Shown piece by piece: positions 35,605-47,071 of a DNA stretch of 64,000 bases; position 1 is the stretch's first letter; each line of letters opens with the position of its first letter. The translations under genes were made by a program, and so were the position numbers. The stretch is from Bathynomus jamesi (taxonomy: Eukaryota > Arthropoda > Malacostraca > Isopoda > Cirolanidae): contig JAJOZX010006167.1 of NCBI GenBank assembly GCA_023014485.1, positions 62,001 to 126,000 of the forward strand, given 5' to 3'. Below the pieces are notes generated by a model, which made no database searches, was not told where the DNA came from, and was given only the letters and a program-made list of their open reading frames with translations.

Positions 35605-35824
35605 TACAACCAAAATGTTCGTCTTCTATGTACGATTACGTGAAATTGTCAATGTAGACGTATACCGGAAAGGTATTTTCAACAAGTTGATGTTACCTTC
35701 AGATTGATGGAGTAACTTCAAGAAAATCTCCAAATTATTTTTTATTTTTTTTGTACTAATCTGCTTATTGCGTATTTTGAAATATTTATTAAAAACCTGT
35801 AACAACGTGTTAGGGTCAGTCAGT

Positions 35825-36650
35825 CAGAGCTGGGCAGTATTTAAATACATTTGTATTTAAATACATATTTAAATACATTTGTGTATTTAGAACTGTATTT
35901 ATAAATACATTGTTTTTCATGTATTTAAATATAGTATTTAAATACTTTAATGAGTATTTAAATACAATGTATTTAAATACTCAAAATATAAAAATGTAAA
36001 TACTTTTACTGGTTTAATACACGTTCTGTACTAGCACAGTACGACGCGTCGACAGTGTAGTACATCATGGTTCATGTTTCAACAGTTTGGGATAACATCC
36101 TCTCATAAAAAGACTGTTCCTCCGCTATAACACGACATTACCATCTTCGGCACCGGTAGAGCGAATATTCTCATTCGCGGGAATCACTTTGACTCCCAAA
36201 AGAAACTCTTTCAGACAAAACTTTTGAAAGATTGGTTTTGATCCGCAGCAACCGTGAAATAAAAGAATTCATAACATGCCTTATGTTTATGTTCACGTCT
36301 TATGTTTACGTTTATGTCTCATCTACTCATTAATTGTTACTCATTTTGCAATGATATAGAGTATAATATGTCACTGGTTGAACATCGTAAGTTCTAAGTT
36401 TTTTTGTTTTGTTCTAAAAAGGGAAATATATAATCGGAAATTAGATTGTACTATTTCTTTATCCTTTATCAAGCATTTTATATTGTTACTCATGAATTAG
36501 TGAATGCATATGTTAAAATTTGTATGTATTTAAAATGTATTTACAAATGTATTTAAATACAATTGATGTATTTTCTATTTAGTATCTAAATACATTCGTA
36601 AAATGTATTTAGTATTTAAATACATTCAATGTATTTATTGCCCAGCTCTG
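35825..36650 (+). mobile_element. hAT element remnant with TATTTAAATAC arrays, 826 bp (copy 1)
   Basis: The inverted ends CAGAGCTGGGCA and TGCCCAGCTCTG are flanked by GGGTCAGT (35813-35820 plus a 4-bp CAGT stutter; 36651-36658). The empty site is intact in A (about 1917). Both ends carry arrays of palindromic ATTTAAAT-type units. At about 36132-36275 the + strand encodes [20 protein letters not shown] and, one frame over, [16 protein letters not shown]. This is the C-terminal dimerisation signature of hAT transposases. The rest of the transposase is gone. Confidence 0.88.
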
Positions 36651-36849
36651 GGGTCAGTCAACTTGCGTTGACTTCATTCTACTTACTAGTGCTCGACAGC
36701 TATGGCCGTCAATAAGCTGTTGGGAAAGAATATGGGCATTTCTGAACGTGTAAAGTTCGGCAAACTGGTTCAGAGTAACAGTAAGATACCCTGGACAAAT
36801 CGGGTCTTCCTCCATATCTTCCCCCTTGGATTTAATTGTCTGAAATTAA

Positions 36850-37989
36850 TCTCTTCACAGATTTCTCTTTGGTCAACTAGTGAGGCTTATGGTCCTGGTG
36901 GTTTCCCTCCTGTTCTCAAATTAATATTGCTGACACCCTGTTTAGGCACTCTAGTCTTTCATCTGGTACCCTTCGTTTCTGCTGGAAGTTCACTTAATAT
37001 CCCAAATAAAAATGGTCGCTCAACCTCCCAGCTATCGTCTAATTCTCTTTATTTCTAGTTTTTTAATATATCCCCAATACAAAAAAAAAATCAAACCCCT
37101 CTTACGCAATTTTCTTTCATATAGTCGGTATGGTTTCGGCAAGGGACACGCTATTTTCTTGCGTATTTCTGACTTTTGGTCATCCTCTTTTCGAGATTTC
37201 GGTGAAATCTTTGATGTTGCTTTGGACATGTCAACCGTTTTGATAGAGTATGGCAAAAATATTTAATTTCCAAACTGATCTTTGGGTTTCTATTCTATTT
37301 GTGCCTTCATCTCTAATTTCACTTCTGGCCGATCTAGAGCTGCGGTTGTAGATGGCTAGTGTTCTAAAGCTACTAATAATGGTATTCCTCAGGGCTCTGT
37401 CCTGAGACCCACTATTTTTTTTTACTTATGAATGCTCTAAGTTTCACATCGTGTCCTATCCACTCTTATGCCGATGATTTCACTCTTTTCGACCATTTCA
37501 CAGCGTCCCTTTCACAGCGTCCATCTCGAGTCGCACCATGCTTCGCGTAGGACGGCTGTGGTACACCTGACCTCTGATTTTTCTCTAAGTTAGAGTAAAC
37601 ATTATTGATTTCAACGCCTCGAACTGTTCTTTCATCTGTTTACTCGTCACTGTCTTCCACACGACTATATCCCGTTACGTTCAACAATACACAACTATCC
37701 TTCCTCTTAATCATCATGGTCTCTTTCTGGTGATCTTTCCTGGAAAGATCTCACTTTCCGAAACAGCTAAGAGGTTGTGATGTACCGGTTCCTCAGTCTC
37801 TTCATCCGCACTAGGTTGCTCTCTCTGTACAGGGGTCTTTCCCTACCCTGTATGGAGTATGCTTCTCGTGTTGGATGGCTCAACCCACACGGCTTGACTA
37901 TGTGAAATTGAAGGCTTTCGTCTCAATTCCGTGCCTCCTGCTGGTTGTCTTCAATTACTATTCGTTACAATGTTGTCTAGCTCTTTCAG
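36850..37989 (+). mobile_element. LINE (jockey/CR1-like) reverse transcriptase remnant, copy 3
   Basis: The homologue of 2110-3239, with the same frame-broken motifs (EAYGPGGFPPVLK near 36882, DFWSSSFRDFGEIFDVALDM near 37168, MAQPTRLDYVKLKAFV near 37875). It is dead. Confidence 0.73.
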
Positions 37990-40900
37990 TGGCGGATCTA
38001 AGAATTTTGTTTAGCTGGGCGAGGGTGAGATGCGGTTCTGAACCCAGCGGCTCACCAGCCGAGTCCTCGGACAAAGCGCGAGAGTCTTCAGAAATATCTG
38101 CATCGTGAGCAGGCGCTCCCGCACAGTCGTCAAGTTCGAAAGGTTCCATCTCCCGATCGCCAGCCGGAGCAAGATCCTTAATGGAGACTATCCTCTTTAC
38201 CACCAGGGTATCTGATGCATATATAATGAGGGTTAGCCGCGATAAGTTCCACAGGTTCTACTCGCTGGTCGTATTTAGTGTCGAACATGGTGTTTCAACA
38301 AGAAAATTCCAGAAGAAAGCAAAGATGCAAGAGCTGATCCAATTGAGGTTTGACGCGCGTATGAGAACCGCTCGTGCGGCGTTTCGTTGGTAGCGGTACA
38401 TAGTAGCTACCTAATCGAGTGAAGAGCCTCATACAGAACGGACTCCCAATGCCGCACGTCGAGGCCTCTGCTTTTGCATGCAAGAACCATAGTGTTCCAA
38501 ATGATGCCATTATAACGTTCGCATTGCACGTTTCCTTCCGGGTGGTATTGCGTCGTGCGACTAGTAGAAATACCATGGCTTGTCAAGAATTTCATAAGTT
38601 CGAACGACATAATTATGCACTACGATCAGTGTGTATATAAACGGTGGCATTCCGAATCTAAAGAATAAGTAAGACGTCTAATTACGGTCGAAGCACTCGC
38701 ATCATGACACGGATATGCAAATTGAAATCGGGAGTACTCTTCAACAACTGTTAATATATAAGGATTTGAAGAAGCAACCGAGCGGGAAAGTGGACCTTTA
38801 AAGTAGAGGTTCAACCTCCGAAACGTGGACGTAGTTTTTATTAAATGACAATCATTCGGTTTGTGGTACCGTGGTTTGCACTCGGCGCAGACTGAGCAAC
38901 GTTTAATGACACTACGCACTACCTCGACCGAATAAGGAAGATTCCTGACTTTAACGAAATGAAACATCCGCCGAATCCGGAGATGAATCGGTGCATTATG
39001 CAGTTCGAGAGTTGAATGGGAGGTAGTAGCACAATGAGCTTGGGACAGTGCATCGGCTGTTAAGTTTTCACGATCTGGCCGAAAACTGATGGTGTAGGAG
39101 TACGCAGTTAGTTCGATTCTCCAGCGAAGAATCTTTTTATACGGCCCGCTGCTTTCCTATCAAACATAAGAGACACTGCGATGGTCAGTTACCAGATAGA
39201 AATTCCTAGTTGGGAAATGTTAACATTTACGAATTGATTCGACAATCTCATACGCTTCCTTCTCAACAATACGAGTCTTTCACTTGAGTTCAATGATCTG
39301 CAGAGAGGCTACAGGCTGATCGTTGTGTGAGGGTAGCACTGATAGTGCTGTCGGAGGCGTCAGTTTCCACTGTAAACGGAATGTCCTCCCTCATCACTCC
39401 AACAACGGCGTTTGAAATATCGTCCTTCAACAAATGGCTTCCTGCGGCTTTTGATAAAGGAAAACGTAGTTTCTACGAGAGGTCTGATCTTTTCAAAATA
39501 CTTGGGAATCAATTTGGCAGAGTAAGCAAAAAAGGCCAATAAGTCTGAAGCGTTTTGCTATCGTCAGAATCAGGATGCAATTCACCATAGGAGATGGAAT
39601 AGCCCAGGAGATTAATCGAAGTTAGTGAGAATTTACACTTATCCTCGATGAAGGTCAAATTCAGGCGATCCGCAGCCTCCCAGAATCTTCGAAGATCCTC
39701 ATGTTCTTCTTTTTTTGCTCCGCATACAGTTAGGTCGAAAAGATATGCATACCTTTTCTCAAATTATTCGATGATATGAATTCGACTATAACTCGATGAA
39801 ATGCTGCTACTTTGTTTGAACTGAAAGGTAGCCGCCCACTTCAAAAGCGCTACATGGCCTTTCTGAAACATCAATACCGACTTGATAGTAGGCGTTGGAA
39901 AGATCAATAACCCTGAAGTACATGTTCTTAACTACTTTGCTTACATCATCTTCGATAGAGGTAAAGGATACGCATTCAGCAGTGGAAACTGTTGATGGTC
40001 TGAAAAATCGACAACCATACGCTTCCTTCTAGACTCACCAGACGTAACAACTACTTGCGCACACCAAGGAAAACTACTAGGTTTTATAATATCCTCACAA
40101 ACCAGTCCCTCGATTTCACTTTGCATCAATTTTTCATTCCGGACTAAACCGACGACTTTTTGTAGCAATGGGCCGACAGTCATAAGTTAAATTACTAAAA
40201 AGCTTCGGAATTGAACCTCCAGTTGAGTAAGACCACAGGTGTTTAGGGCTGGCTCAGTCCCTTTGAGCTTAATTTCGACCGCCTTGTGGAGGTTAAGAAA
40301 CGGAAGACCTAAAATTACATCGTTGCACAAGTCGGGAAGTACAGAGAATCTGATGCTTTCGTACGTTCGATCTTTAATGGCAACTGTAGTCTCGCAACAG
40401 CCACTAACATGAGCAGACAATTTAGAAGAGGCCATTGACACCGTGATAGCTATAGGATGCACTTGTAGATTAAGAGAGGGCACCAAACTTTGACAGATGA
40501 AGTTTTCTGAGCTACCGGTATCAATCAGAGACTTAACTGAGCAGCCATTCATAAGAGCATCAACAGTGGATAGTGAAAGTTGACCAGTAGCGTAGCAAGC
40601 AGATGCCAGATTGACAGGCTGCGACCAACATGCAATAGCGGAATACGACAATGTGGACCAACTTTCTCGCATTTACGGCACTCAGTATCTAGAGCAGGGC
40701 ATGAAAAGCGAGGGTGCCGCCTCCGACCGCAAAAGAAGCAGGATTTAAAGTTGCAATCATTGACTAAGTGATTCAGTGCCTGAATGAATTCATTCAGTGT
40801 TTCTTCTGGTTTATGGTAACGAATAGACAGCAGATGTTGGGCATGAAATTCGTTTGGCGTTTTTATATAAGCGGCTTCCAACAGATCGATAACTGAGTCA

Positions 40901-41119
40901 TAAGTCGTCCGCTCCTGGATCACTTCAACAACGTTGGGGCCACTATGTAAGAAATGGACTTCTAGTTTGTTTGGATTATGAGCTTCAATTGTAGTTAAGA
41001 AGTAACGGAAGCCCCTGATCCACAACTTCCACCGTTTGCCTCTTTGAAGCGCATTCGGATGTATATCAAATTTGTTTGGCCGAATGGTTTTCTCCATTAT
41101 GTATGTTGACTGAATAAAA
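37990..41119 (-). mobile_element. Ty3/gypsy retrotransposon body, copy 2 (degenerate)
   Basis: On the minus strand: gag from 41095 down, protease 40672-40187 (SLIDTGSSENFI, then ILGLPFLN), RT 40183-39700 (MVVDFSD, VIDLSNAYYQVGI in another frame), and integrase with CSVCAECKP and LTVVEEYSRFQFAYP at 38967-38626 and GISTSRTTQYHPEGN and CERYNGIIWNTM at 38610-38407. An internal deletion of about 250 bp near 40745 joins gag directly to the zinc knuckle in one frame (193 codons, 41127-40549). The RT active site reads YLFD. It is inactive. Confidence 0.88.
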
Positions 41120-41720
41120 TGTGGAGCCACAGACTGAATGTTAGATTAGGCTTTATTCAGTCAAACTTTAATCATTATAACTAAATCATTAAAAACCACA
41201 TTAAATTTCAAGTACATCACACAGTATCTGAAACAAAAGAGAGAACGTTTTAATCAGAGACAATGCAGATGTAAAAATGAACAAGAAATCAATAATAGAT
41301 TGAAACAGCACAACCAGGACAACGCACAACGGTACTCTCTCGTGAAGCGACGGTTGGATGTTAGAAATCAAAAGAAAATTTTTAAAAACGCCAATCACTC
41401 TGGTTTGTATGAATGCTCGTTACAGCACTCGCACGAACACGTGTGCAAGCACAATCTCGCACACAAACTCAGCGAAGGTCACGTAACGGACGCTGAAGAC
41501 AATCGCCCATCAAATTATCAAGTTACAACGTCCTTTAACTTCGCTGATCTAACCAAAAAAATGCTACGTCGCAACTCCGCTTAGCGTCAGAACAGCGAAG
41601 TTAAGTACTCGTAATTGAATGTCGTAACTCGTGTTTCACAGCCCACGTAAAGTTGTAGGTTCCCTCCGTAAATTTGACCTTGGATATTACGAAGTAGGTT
41701 AACCTCATCCCCCCCCTTCA
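41120..41720 (-). mobile_element. LTR-like region of the gypsy element, copy 3
   Basis: It begins TGTGGAGCCACAGACTG next to gag, as at 6863 and 62539. It carries a 25-bp stretch (AACGGTACTCTCTCGTGAAG region) that is deleted in copy 1. The far border is uncertain. Confidence 0.5.
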
Positions 41721-43570
41721 AAAAATAAAAGGAGGTAGCCCTAGGTTTTGATGTCCTTAAAACTGATGATTCAATAGTTTATTTCGCATTAAGTGTTTTC
41801 CAAGAACAAAAGTAAACTTTTTCTCAACTCAAATGAGTTCAAATGCTGGATACTTGTTTTTAGTAGTGGACCAACTGTACACTGAGGCCAGATTACTTGT
41901 ACCCTTTGTATTCAGACCACGAGAGCCAAAATTTTCATAAGATAAAAGGCAATTATCAGTTGTTACTATACGAATAACTGTTTTCACTGTAACTATATTT
42001 TTAAGTTTCGTATATCAGACCAGGAAGGTGCAACTCCTTGTCATGTTAGGCTCATCATTTTGAGCAATTCAGAATCTTTCTTTGAGGAATCTCTCTAAAG
42101 TCGCTAAACAAATTTTTTTTCCTCAGTTACATTAAACTTTCTGGCATCAGTCCCAAATCTACTCCTCCCCACTTACACCTACCCATCTTTGCTCTTTCCA
42201 AATAAAGGTTATAGAAATGATTGAAAGTTTGGAGTCAGTGAAATTTTTCTCATGGCTTTGATTTCCAATAAAATGTACTACATTAACGTCACACAAAGAA
42301 GGCTACACTTATAGGAAATGCCAAAAGTTTTTAAAACGGTTCAAAAACTAAAGAAATACAATGAGACAGATCATTAACTAACTAGGAAAGAAGACCCATG
42401 AGGCCATTAAAGCTATCAGATTATGATATTAAAACCTGGGGATTAAACCACTATGATGAAAACCAGCAGCAGCCTTCCTAAAGAGCTGCAAAAAATGTTC
42501 CACTGTTCAAGTTAATTTATGCGCAGTCAGGCGGCATTAAGGACCACATAGAAAGGGATGTTTCAGTAAAAACTCTCCACCCGTAAAGGATTCGAGCAAA
42601 AGAGATTAACTCAACCACAAAATTAAACCAAAATTTATTTTATGTTCACGTTGCGTGACCATATGTGATCTTTGATAATTTTGTTTCAAAACTGAATGTC
42701 AAACTAACCCAATATCACCAGATTGAAAAGTATTTCGTCTATCAGATAAGTAGCTTAATCATGTGAAATTTTCTTTTTCAGTGACGACAACTACTGGGAA
42801 TAGCACTGAGTGGCTCCAGTTTGGAGAAGGAATGGAGGTTTTTTTTTTTGCCAATGCCATTTGGTGTTAATGACTTTAAAAATTGGTCCGACGAATTAAA
42901 AATTAAAGATTTGTCTCACTGACGACCAGAAAACAGTGTTTTACTTCCATCTCTTTCTTTAGCCGTGAACTTATGAATAGATTCTAGACTTCCAATAATC
43001 GTGAGGGAAAGTTGCGTCCTCGTCTTTAACTCGCTTCACACCAACGAATTGGGCAAATACGATCTTTCACTTATTTCTCGTGCAGTGATTAGTCTTAAAT
43101 TTGAAATTAATGTCCTGGTTAACTTGCATCAGCATGTTAGATCACTTTGTAAATTAGAAACTATTGGTAAATGTACTCTAAAGCATTGTGTATATATCAT
43201 GAACGGCGTGCAAACTGGTCCTCAAAAGTTATTGGTAGCTAAGTAACTAGTGAACAGCAGTCGACTGAAAGAGTTACGTGTTGTAAACTTATGGACTTAC
43301 TCCACTTGAAGGTCTCTTCATTATCTTTTCTACTCTTTACCACCACCAGTAGAAATATATTTACTCATCGGGCAAGGAGTTGAGTTTAAAAAAACTGCAG
43401 CATCACTAAGGAAATCAGGTGCTACATTAACTAAGGTAACAGCTGAATGGATATATTTATTATAAATTCAAAGCGGAAACTAAATAAACGTTGCACCAAA
43501 TAAACGCAGCTCGAGTTCTCATTCCTAGAAAATCTGGATAGATACCGAAGCATTAGGTTTTCTGGACGTG
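41721..43570. other. Gene-free flank of annexin F
   Basis: The homologue of 7441-9415. No gene is seen. It differs by a small inverted block at about 42878-42905 and by a deletion of roughly 80 bp near 43420 relative to copy B. Confidence 0.65.
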
Positions 43571-45621
43571 TTACTCAGACTCGGGAACTGCGCCAAGTAT
43601 GTTCAATAAGGTCTTCTCATAATCTCCAGAAATTTCACTCTGAGGAAAACATTTCAAATCAAATTTACATACATTCACCAACACATTTCTCGTGTTAAAA
43701 ATTGTAGGACTATCATTCGGAGGCAATTTTGTATTACAATAAGTCCTACCCATTTTTCAATTGGAATATGAATAATGAACGAACTTACCTTAACTTGTTC
43801 GATTAAATCTTTCTCAAAGAGTTCCATATATTTTTCTTTGATCGTTCCTAAATTTATTTCGCATCAGGATACAATAATCCTAATCAGAGCCCAGTCATCT
43901 GTGCCGAGTCCTTCCATCGCGTCGTGCAAAGCATTAGCGAATAACTCTGGCCGACTTTTCGCTGATAAATCTAAGGGCAATATTTATTATAAGGTTCCAT
44001 TCATTTACAACCTGCAGCGTTGCAATTTTCGATACACACACGTACTGTACAAGAATGATACAGTTCACACACAGGCTAGTCATCCTAAAATACTGATTAC
44101 GTACAGTAGATCGTGTACACGTTTTTCAGGTTTAAAATATTCTGAAACGAGAAAATTTTAAGTTCACTTTCGAAGGAAATAAATTAGACAAAATGAATCA
44201 GCATTGGTGAGTCGATCGATTGAGTCAAATCCTACGTTGCAATAAAGTACTTTCACCAATTATAAAAAGTATAAATGAAAGATGCCAAGGGGAAGTGATG
44301 GGAGTGCATTTTTAAAAAACTTGTTTTGTGGTTTTGAGAGATAACATTGCGAGTCAGCAAATCCAAAATATGTTTTGGTTAAATAAATCTTTCTCAAGTC
44401 AGAGAATTAATTCTTATGCGTCATTATCTTGTTAAATCACGGATCAATTTTCTTTGAAAAATGTACTTGCATCACTTCCCCTTGTCACCATCCATAAATG
44501 ATCTTAGTATTGCAATATATTTTACTCAATAGCGAGTTAAATTTTTACAGATCAGAATTTTTTCATTGTAAAAATTAAAATGTTATGCCAAAAAGTCAAA
44601 CTTAAGTTTTAGCATTGGTTGTTAAAGTCTGAATATACGCAATGGAAACAAAATTATATTTTTAAAATCCGACAGGTATGCATTGCACCTCGCTTCAGAA
44701 AAAGATAAATTAGAAAGGTAGATGAAGTATATAATAAAGTTTAACGACATGAAACCTAAAGTACTTCGTCTTTACTGTCCGTCTGGCGACTAAAAACGAA
44801 TCAGCAGTAGCTTACAGATGGCCTTAAATGCAGCTTTACCGTCTCCTGAACACTTCCTTTCCACAAGTTCCATGAAGTCTTCCCCACATTTCTCAAGATA
44901 TTCATTGAAGACGCGGTTCAAGAAAAGGAATGTGTATACTGTAACGTCAATACTTTCAGAGTGGCATCTTCGTCCATTTCTGCAAGAAAATGTATCATTT
45001 ATCAGATTTACCTGTCGAGAACAGGTTTTGAAGTTTGTGCAACTTATTACTGATGTTGGTTTAAGTGAGAAATGCGAGACGAATGGTACTACAGGAAAAA
45101 CTCTTTCTATGAGTAGTACATTAGTTCATTGAATGTTTTGAAGAGCACCTTCATAAATGTAAATGGAAAACAACGTGTCTTTCAGTATGATGTTCCCATT
45201 CATTCATGTTTTATTGAAGGGAAGGATTTGACTCACCTTCGGTTATTGATATTATATTCAAGGAACCCATTACAGTCATTCTGTACTAAACTTCACTAAT
45301 AATGTTTCATGCCTAAAAGTTAAAATTCAATGAACTCGGAATATACATTTGCAGCAAACACTAAACATTAACATTGAATGTTAATTCAAGTCCAGATTTC
45401 CATATTTGGATAAGGAAAATGTCTTACCCTAAATCATCATACCTAAAATCTCTACCTTCATTGCACAGCTCATCAGCTACTTCAGAAGGAGACGACATCG
45501 TATTGTCTCTACACAGGGCGAGGATGCTCATAAGAGTTTTCTCGATGCTTCCCTTCGTTTCCTGTACACGATTTCTTCAATCGTTTTCTCATATTTGTTT
45601 TCGAAAGATTGTTTCATTGTT
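43571..45621 (-). pseudogene. Annexin copy F, 5'-truncated
   Basis: Exons on the minus strand are 45621-45456 (repeat II, 166 nt, with the shared 1-nt frameshift), 44979-44816 (repeat III, 164 nt: a 5-nt insertion in the GTATACTGTAACG segment shifts the frame), 43970-43789 (repeat IV, 182 nt, open, with [12 protein letters not shown]) and 43639-43571 (terminal, SEISGDYEKTLLNILGAVPE, acceptor CAG intact). It is the least damaged of the minus copies but lacks the repeat I and first repeat II exons; a LINE 3' end begins about 200 bp upstream. Confidence 0.9.
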
Positions 45622-45829
45622 CTGTCGAAATGTCTAGATTTTAACAGCATTCCGGATACATTTATTCTTGGTTTATTCCAGTCAAAACACTGAATAAAAC
45701 GCTTTTAATTACTGAACAATTCTATAATTTTACCACTTTCAAAAATTAACTCGTGTTCATGGAATTTGCACAAGATTGTTATGGAAGTTTGTGAAATTGT
45801 GCCGAATTTAGAATGCAAGATGACAATAA

Positions 45830-46245
45830 TTCAGTTGCTGTCTCTGTACAGGGTTCTTTTCCTCCGCTGTATGGAGTACGCTTTTCATGTGTTGGATGGC
45901 TCAACTCACACAGCCTTAACGACACTAGCTTCTGAATTTTCTAACTGTAAGCCTCCTCCTTTAAAGAGACCAGGCAGTACAAGACTTTAGAAACATTCAT
46001 TCATTTTCTCTCTAACATTCTAACGCAAGGGTTAATTGGTATTTCACTCTTTCATCTACTCAACCAGTCAACTCTGGAACAATCTTCCTCAATTCATCTT
46101 TCACCCTCTCTATGACCTCCAATCGTTCAAACGCAGTGTCCAGGCATCTCGAAAACCTTAATCATGATTTTGGCTCTCTTCTTCATATGTGAGAAGCGGG
46201 CGTTTTTGCGGTCACTCGCATTTGTCTCCTCTTTCCTGCTTAAAA
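45830..46245 (+). mobile_element. LINE 3' end, copy next to annexin F
   Basis: The homologue of 14595-15020 and 27625-28045. It includes LLSLYRVLFLRCMEYAFHVL at 45835-45895 and PPPLKRPGSTRL at 45953-45988. Confidence 0.7.
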
Positions 46246-46738
46246 ATTAAAGTTAACTACTTCTAACCTGAATCCAAGTCACCTTTAATAATTCTCTGGA
46301 ATTCGTTCGCATAATTAACAATAACACTGGGGAACAAATTTCAAATTTTTGTCTATTGAATTAGATTTGACAGTTACTTCTAGGTAATTTGGGTGCGCTG
46401 AGCACGAATTTTTACTCGGTTTTGCTCTATCAGGTCCTGATTTTGCTCAACACCCCTCCTCTTTCGTCGTATTCATAAAAAGGTTTTTTTCTCAATACTC
46501 GCTAAGTCTTTTTGCAGTTGCACATTATGCAACTAGGTTTTTATCTAGGTATTTGTACCTATTGTTATGGTATTGTTGTATTATGTATATTTTTATATGT
46601 AACACCCTAAAATATTTTTAATTTTGTCATTTTTAACCCATTTTAATATTAGTAAATTAAGCTAAAAATATCATAGAATTCTAAAATTTTCTCGAGCGTT
46701 CCTGTTCTCTGTAGAGTATTCTAGAGGGACAACTAAAA

Positions 46739-46773
46739 TATATAAAAGCGACTCGTTTCCAGAGTTAATCAGT
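46739..46773 (+). promoter_or_regulatory. TATA box plus initiator of the CACTG transposon
   Basis: TATATAAAAG (46739-46748) is followed at the canonical ~30 bp by the arthropod initiator TCAGT (46769-46773, with A at 46771). It lies about 300 bp before the first coding sequence. A second block of overlapping TCAGT copies begins 12 bp further on. Confidence 0.75.
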
Positions 46774-46781
46774 CAATTCAA

Positions 46782-46812
46782 TCAGTCAGTCAGTCAGTCA
46801 GTCAGTCAGTCG
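46782..46812. repeat. (CAGT)n tandem repeat
   Basis: Seven to eight tandem CAGT units directly after the initiator, inside the transposon leader. Each unit recreates the initiator pentamer TCAGT. Confidence 0.95.
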
Positions 46813-47071
46813 AGTTAGTTAATTAAGTTTGGGCATTAACATAATTTTGAATTGGCATATGATTTAGTGAGTAATTTTGTCATCGTGATTTAATATAGTT
46901 GATTTAATTAGACGTAATTTATATTGTACCTACTCATCCGTGTTTCTAGTTTAATTTCATAGATTGTAAGTACCTATTTCATAATAAGTACCTATTTAAA
47001 CTAATTTTTGTGTTTATATTTCAGATTTTCTTAAATTTATATGAATTAAGGGCTTTAAATACCTTTACAAA

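Larger units (their letters stand above)
28131..42583. repeat. Segmental duplication, copy 1 (annexin E unit)
   Basis: This stretch corresponds in order and orientation to 49319-64000, with an offset of about 21.4 kb at the right end. Both copies carry the same transposons at the same bases: 29054/50255, 30069/51274, 34935/56078 and 35825/56970. By eye the identity is very high. Differences are mostly short indels plus a few copy-specific events (piggyBac-like MITE at 32179, gag deletion at 40745). Confidence 0.9.

Noticed and set aside
35860..36010. CRISPR-like or satellite array from repeated TATTTAAATAC units
   Set aside because: Units are variable in spacing, palindromic and confined within hAT termini. 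This is an element-internal array in a eukaryote.
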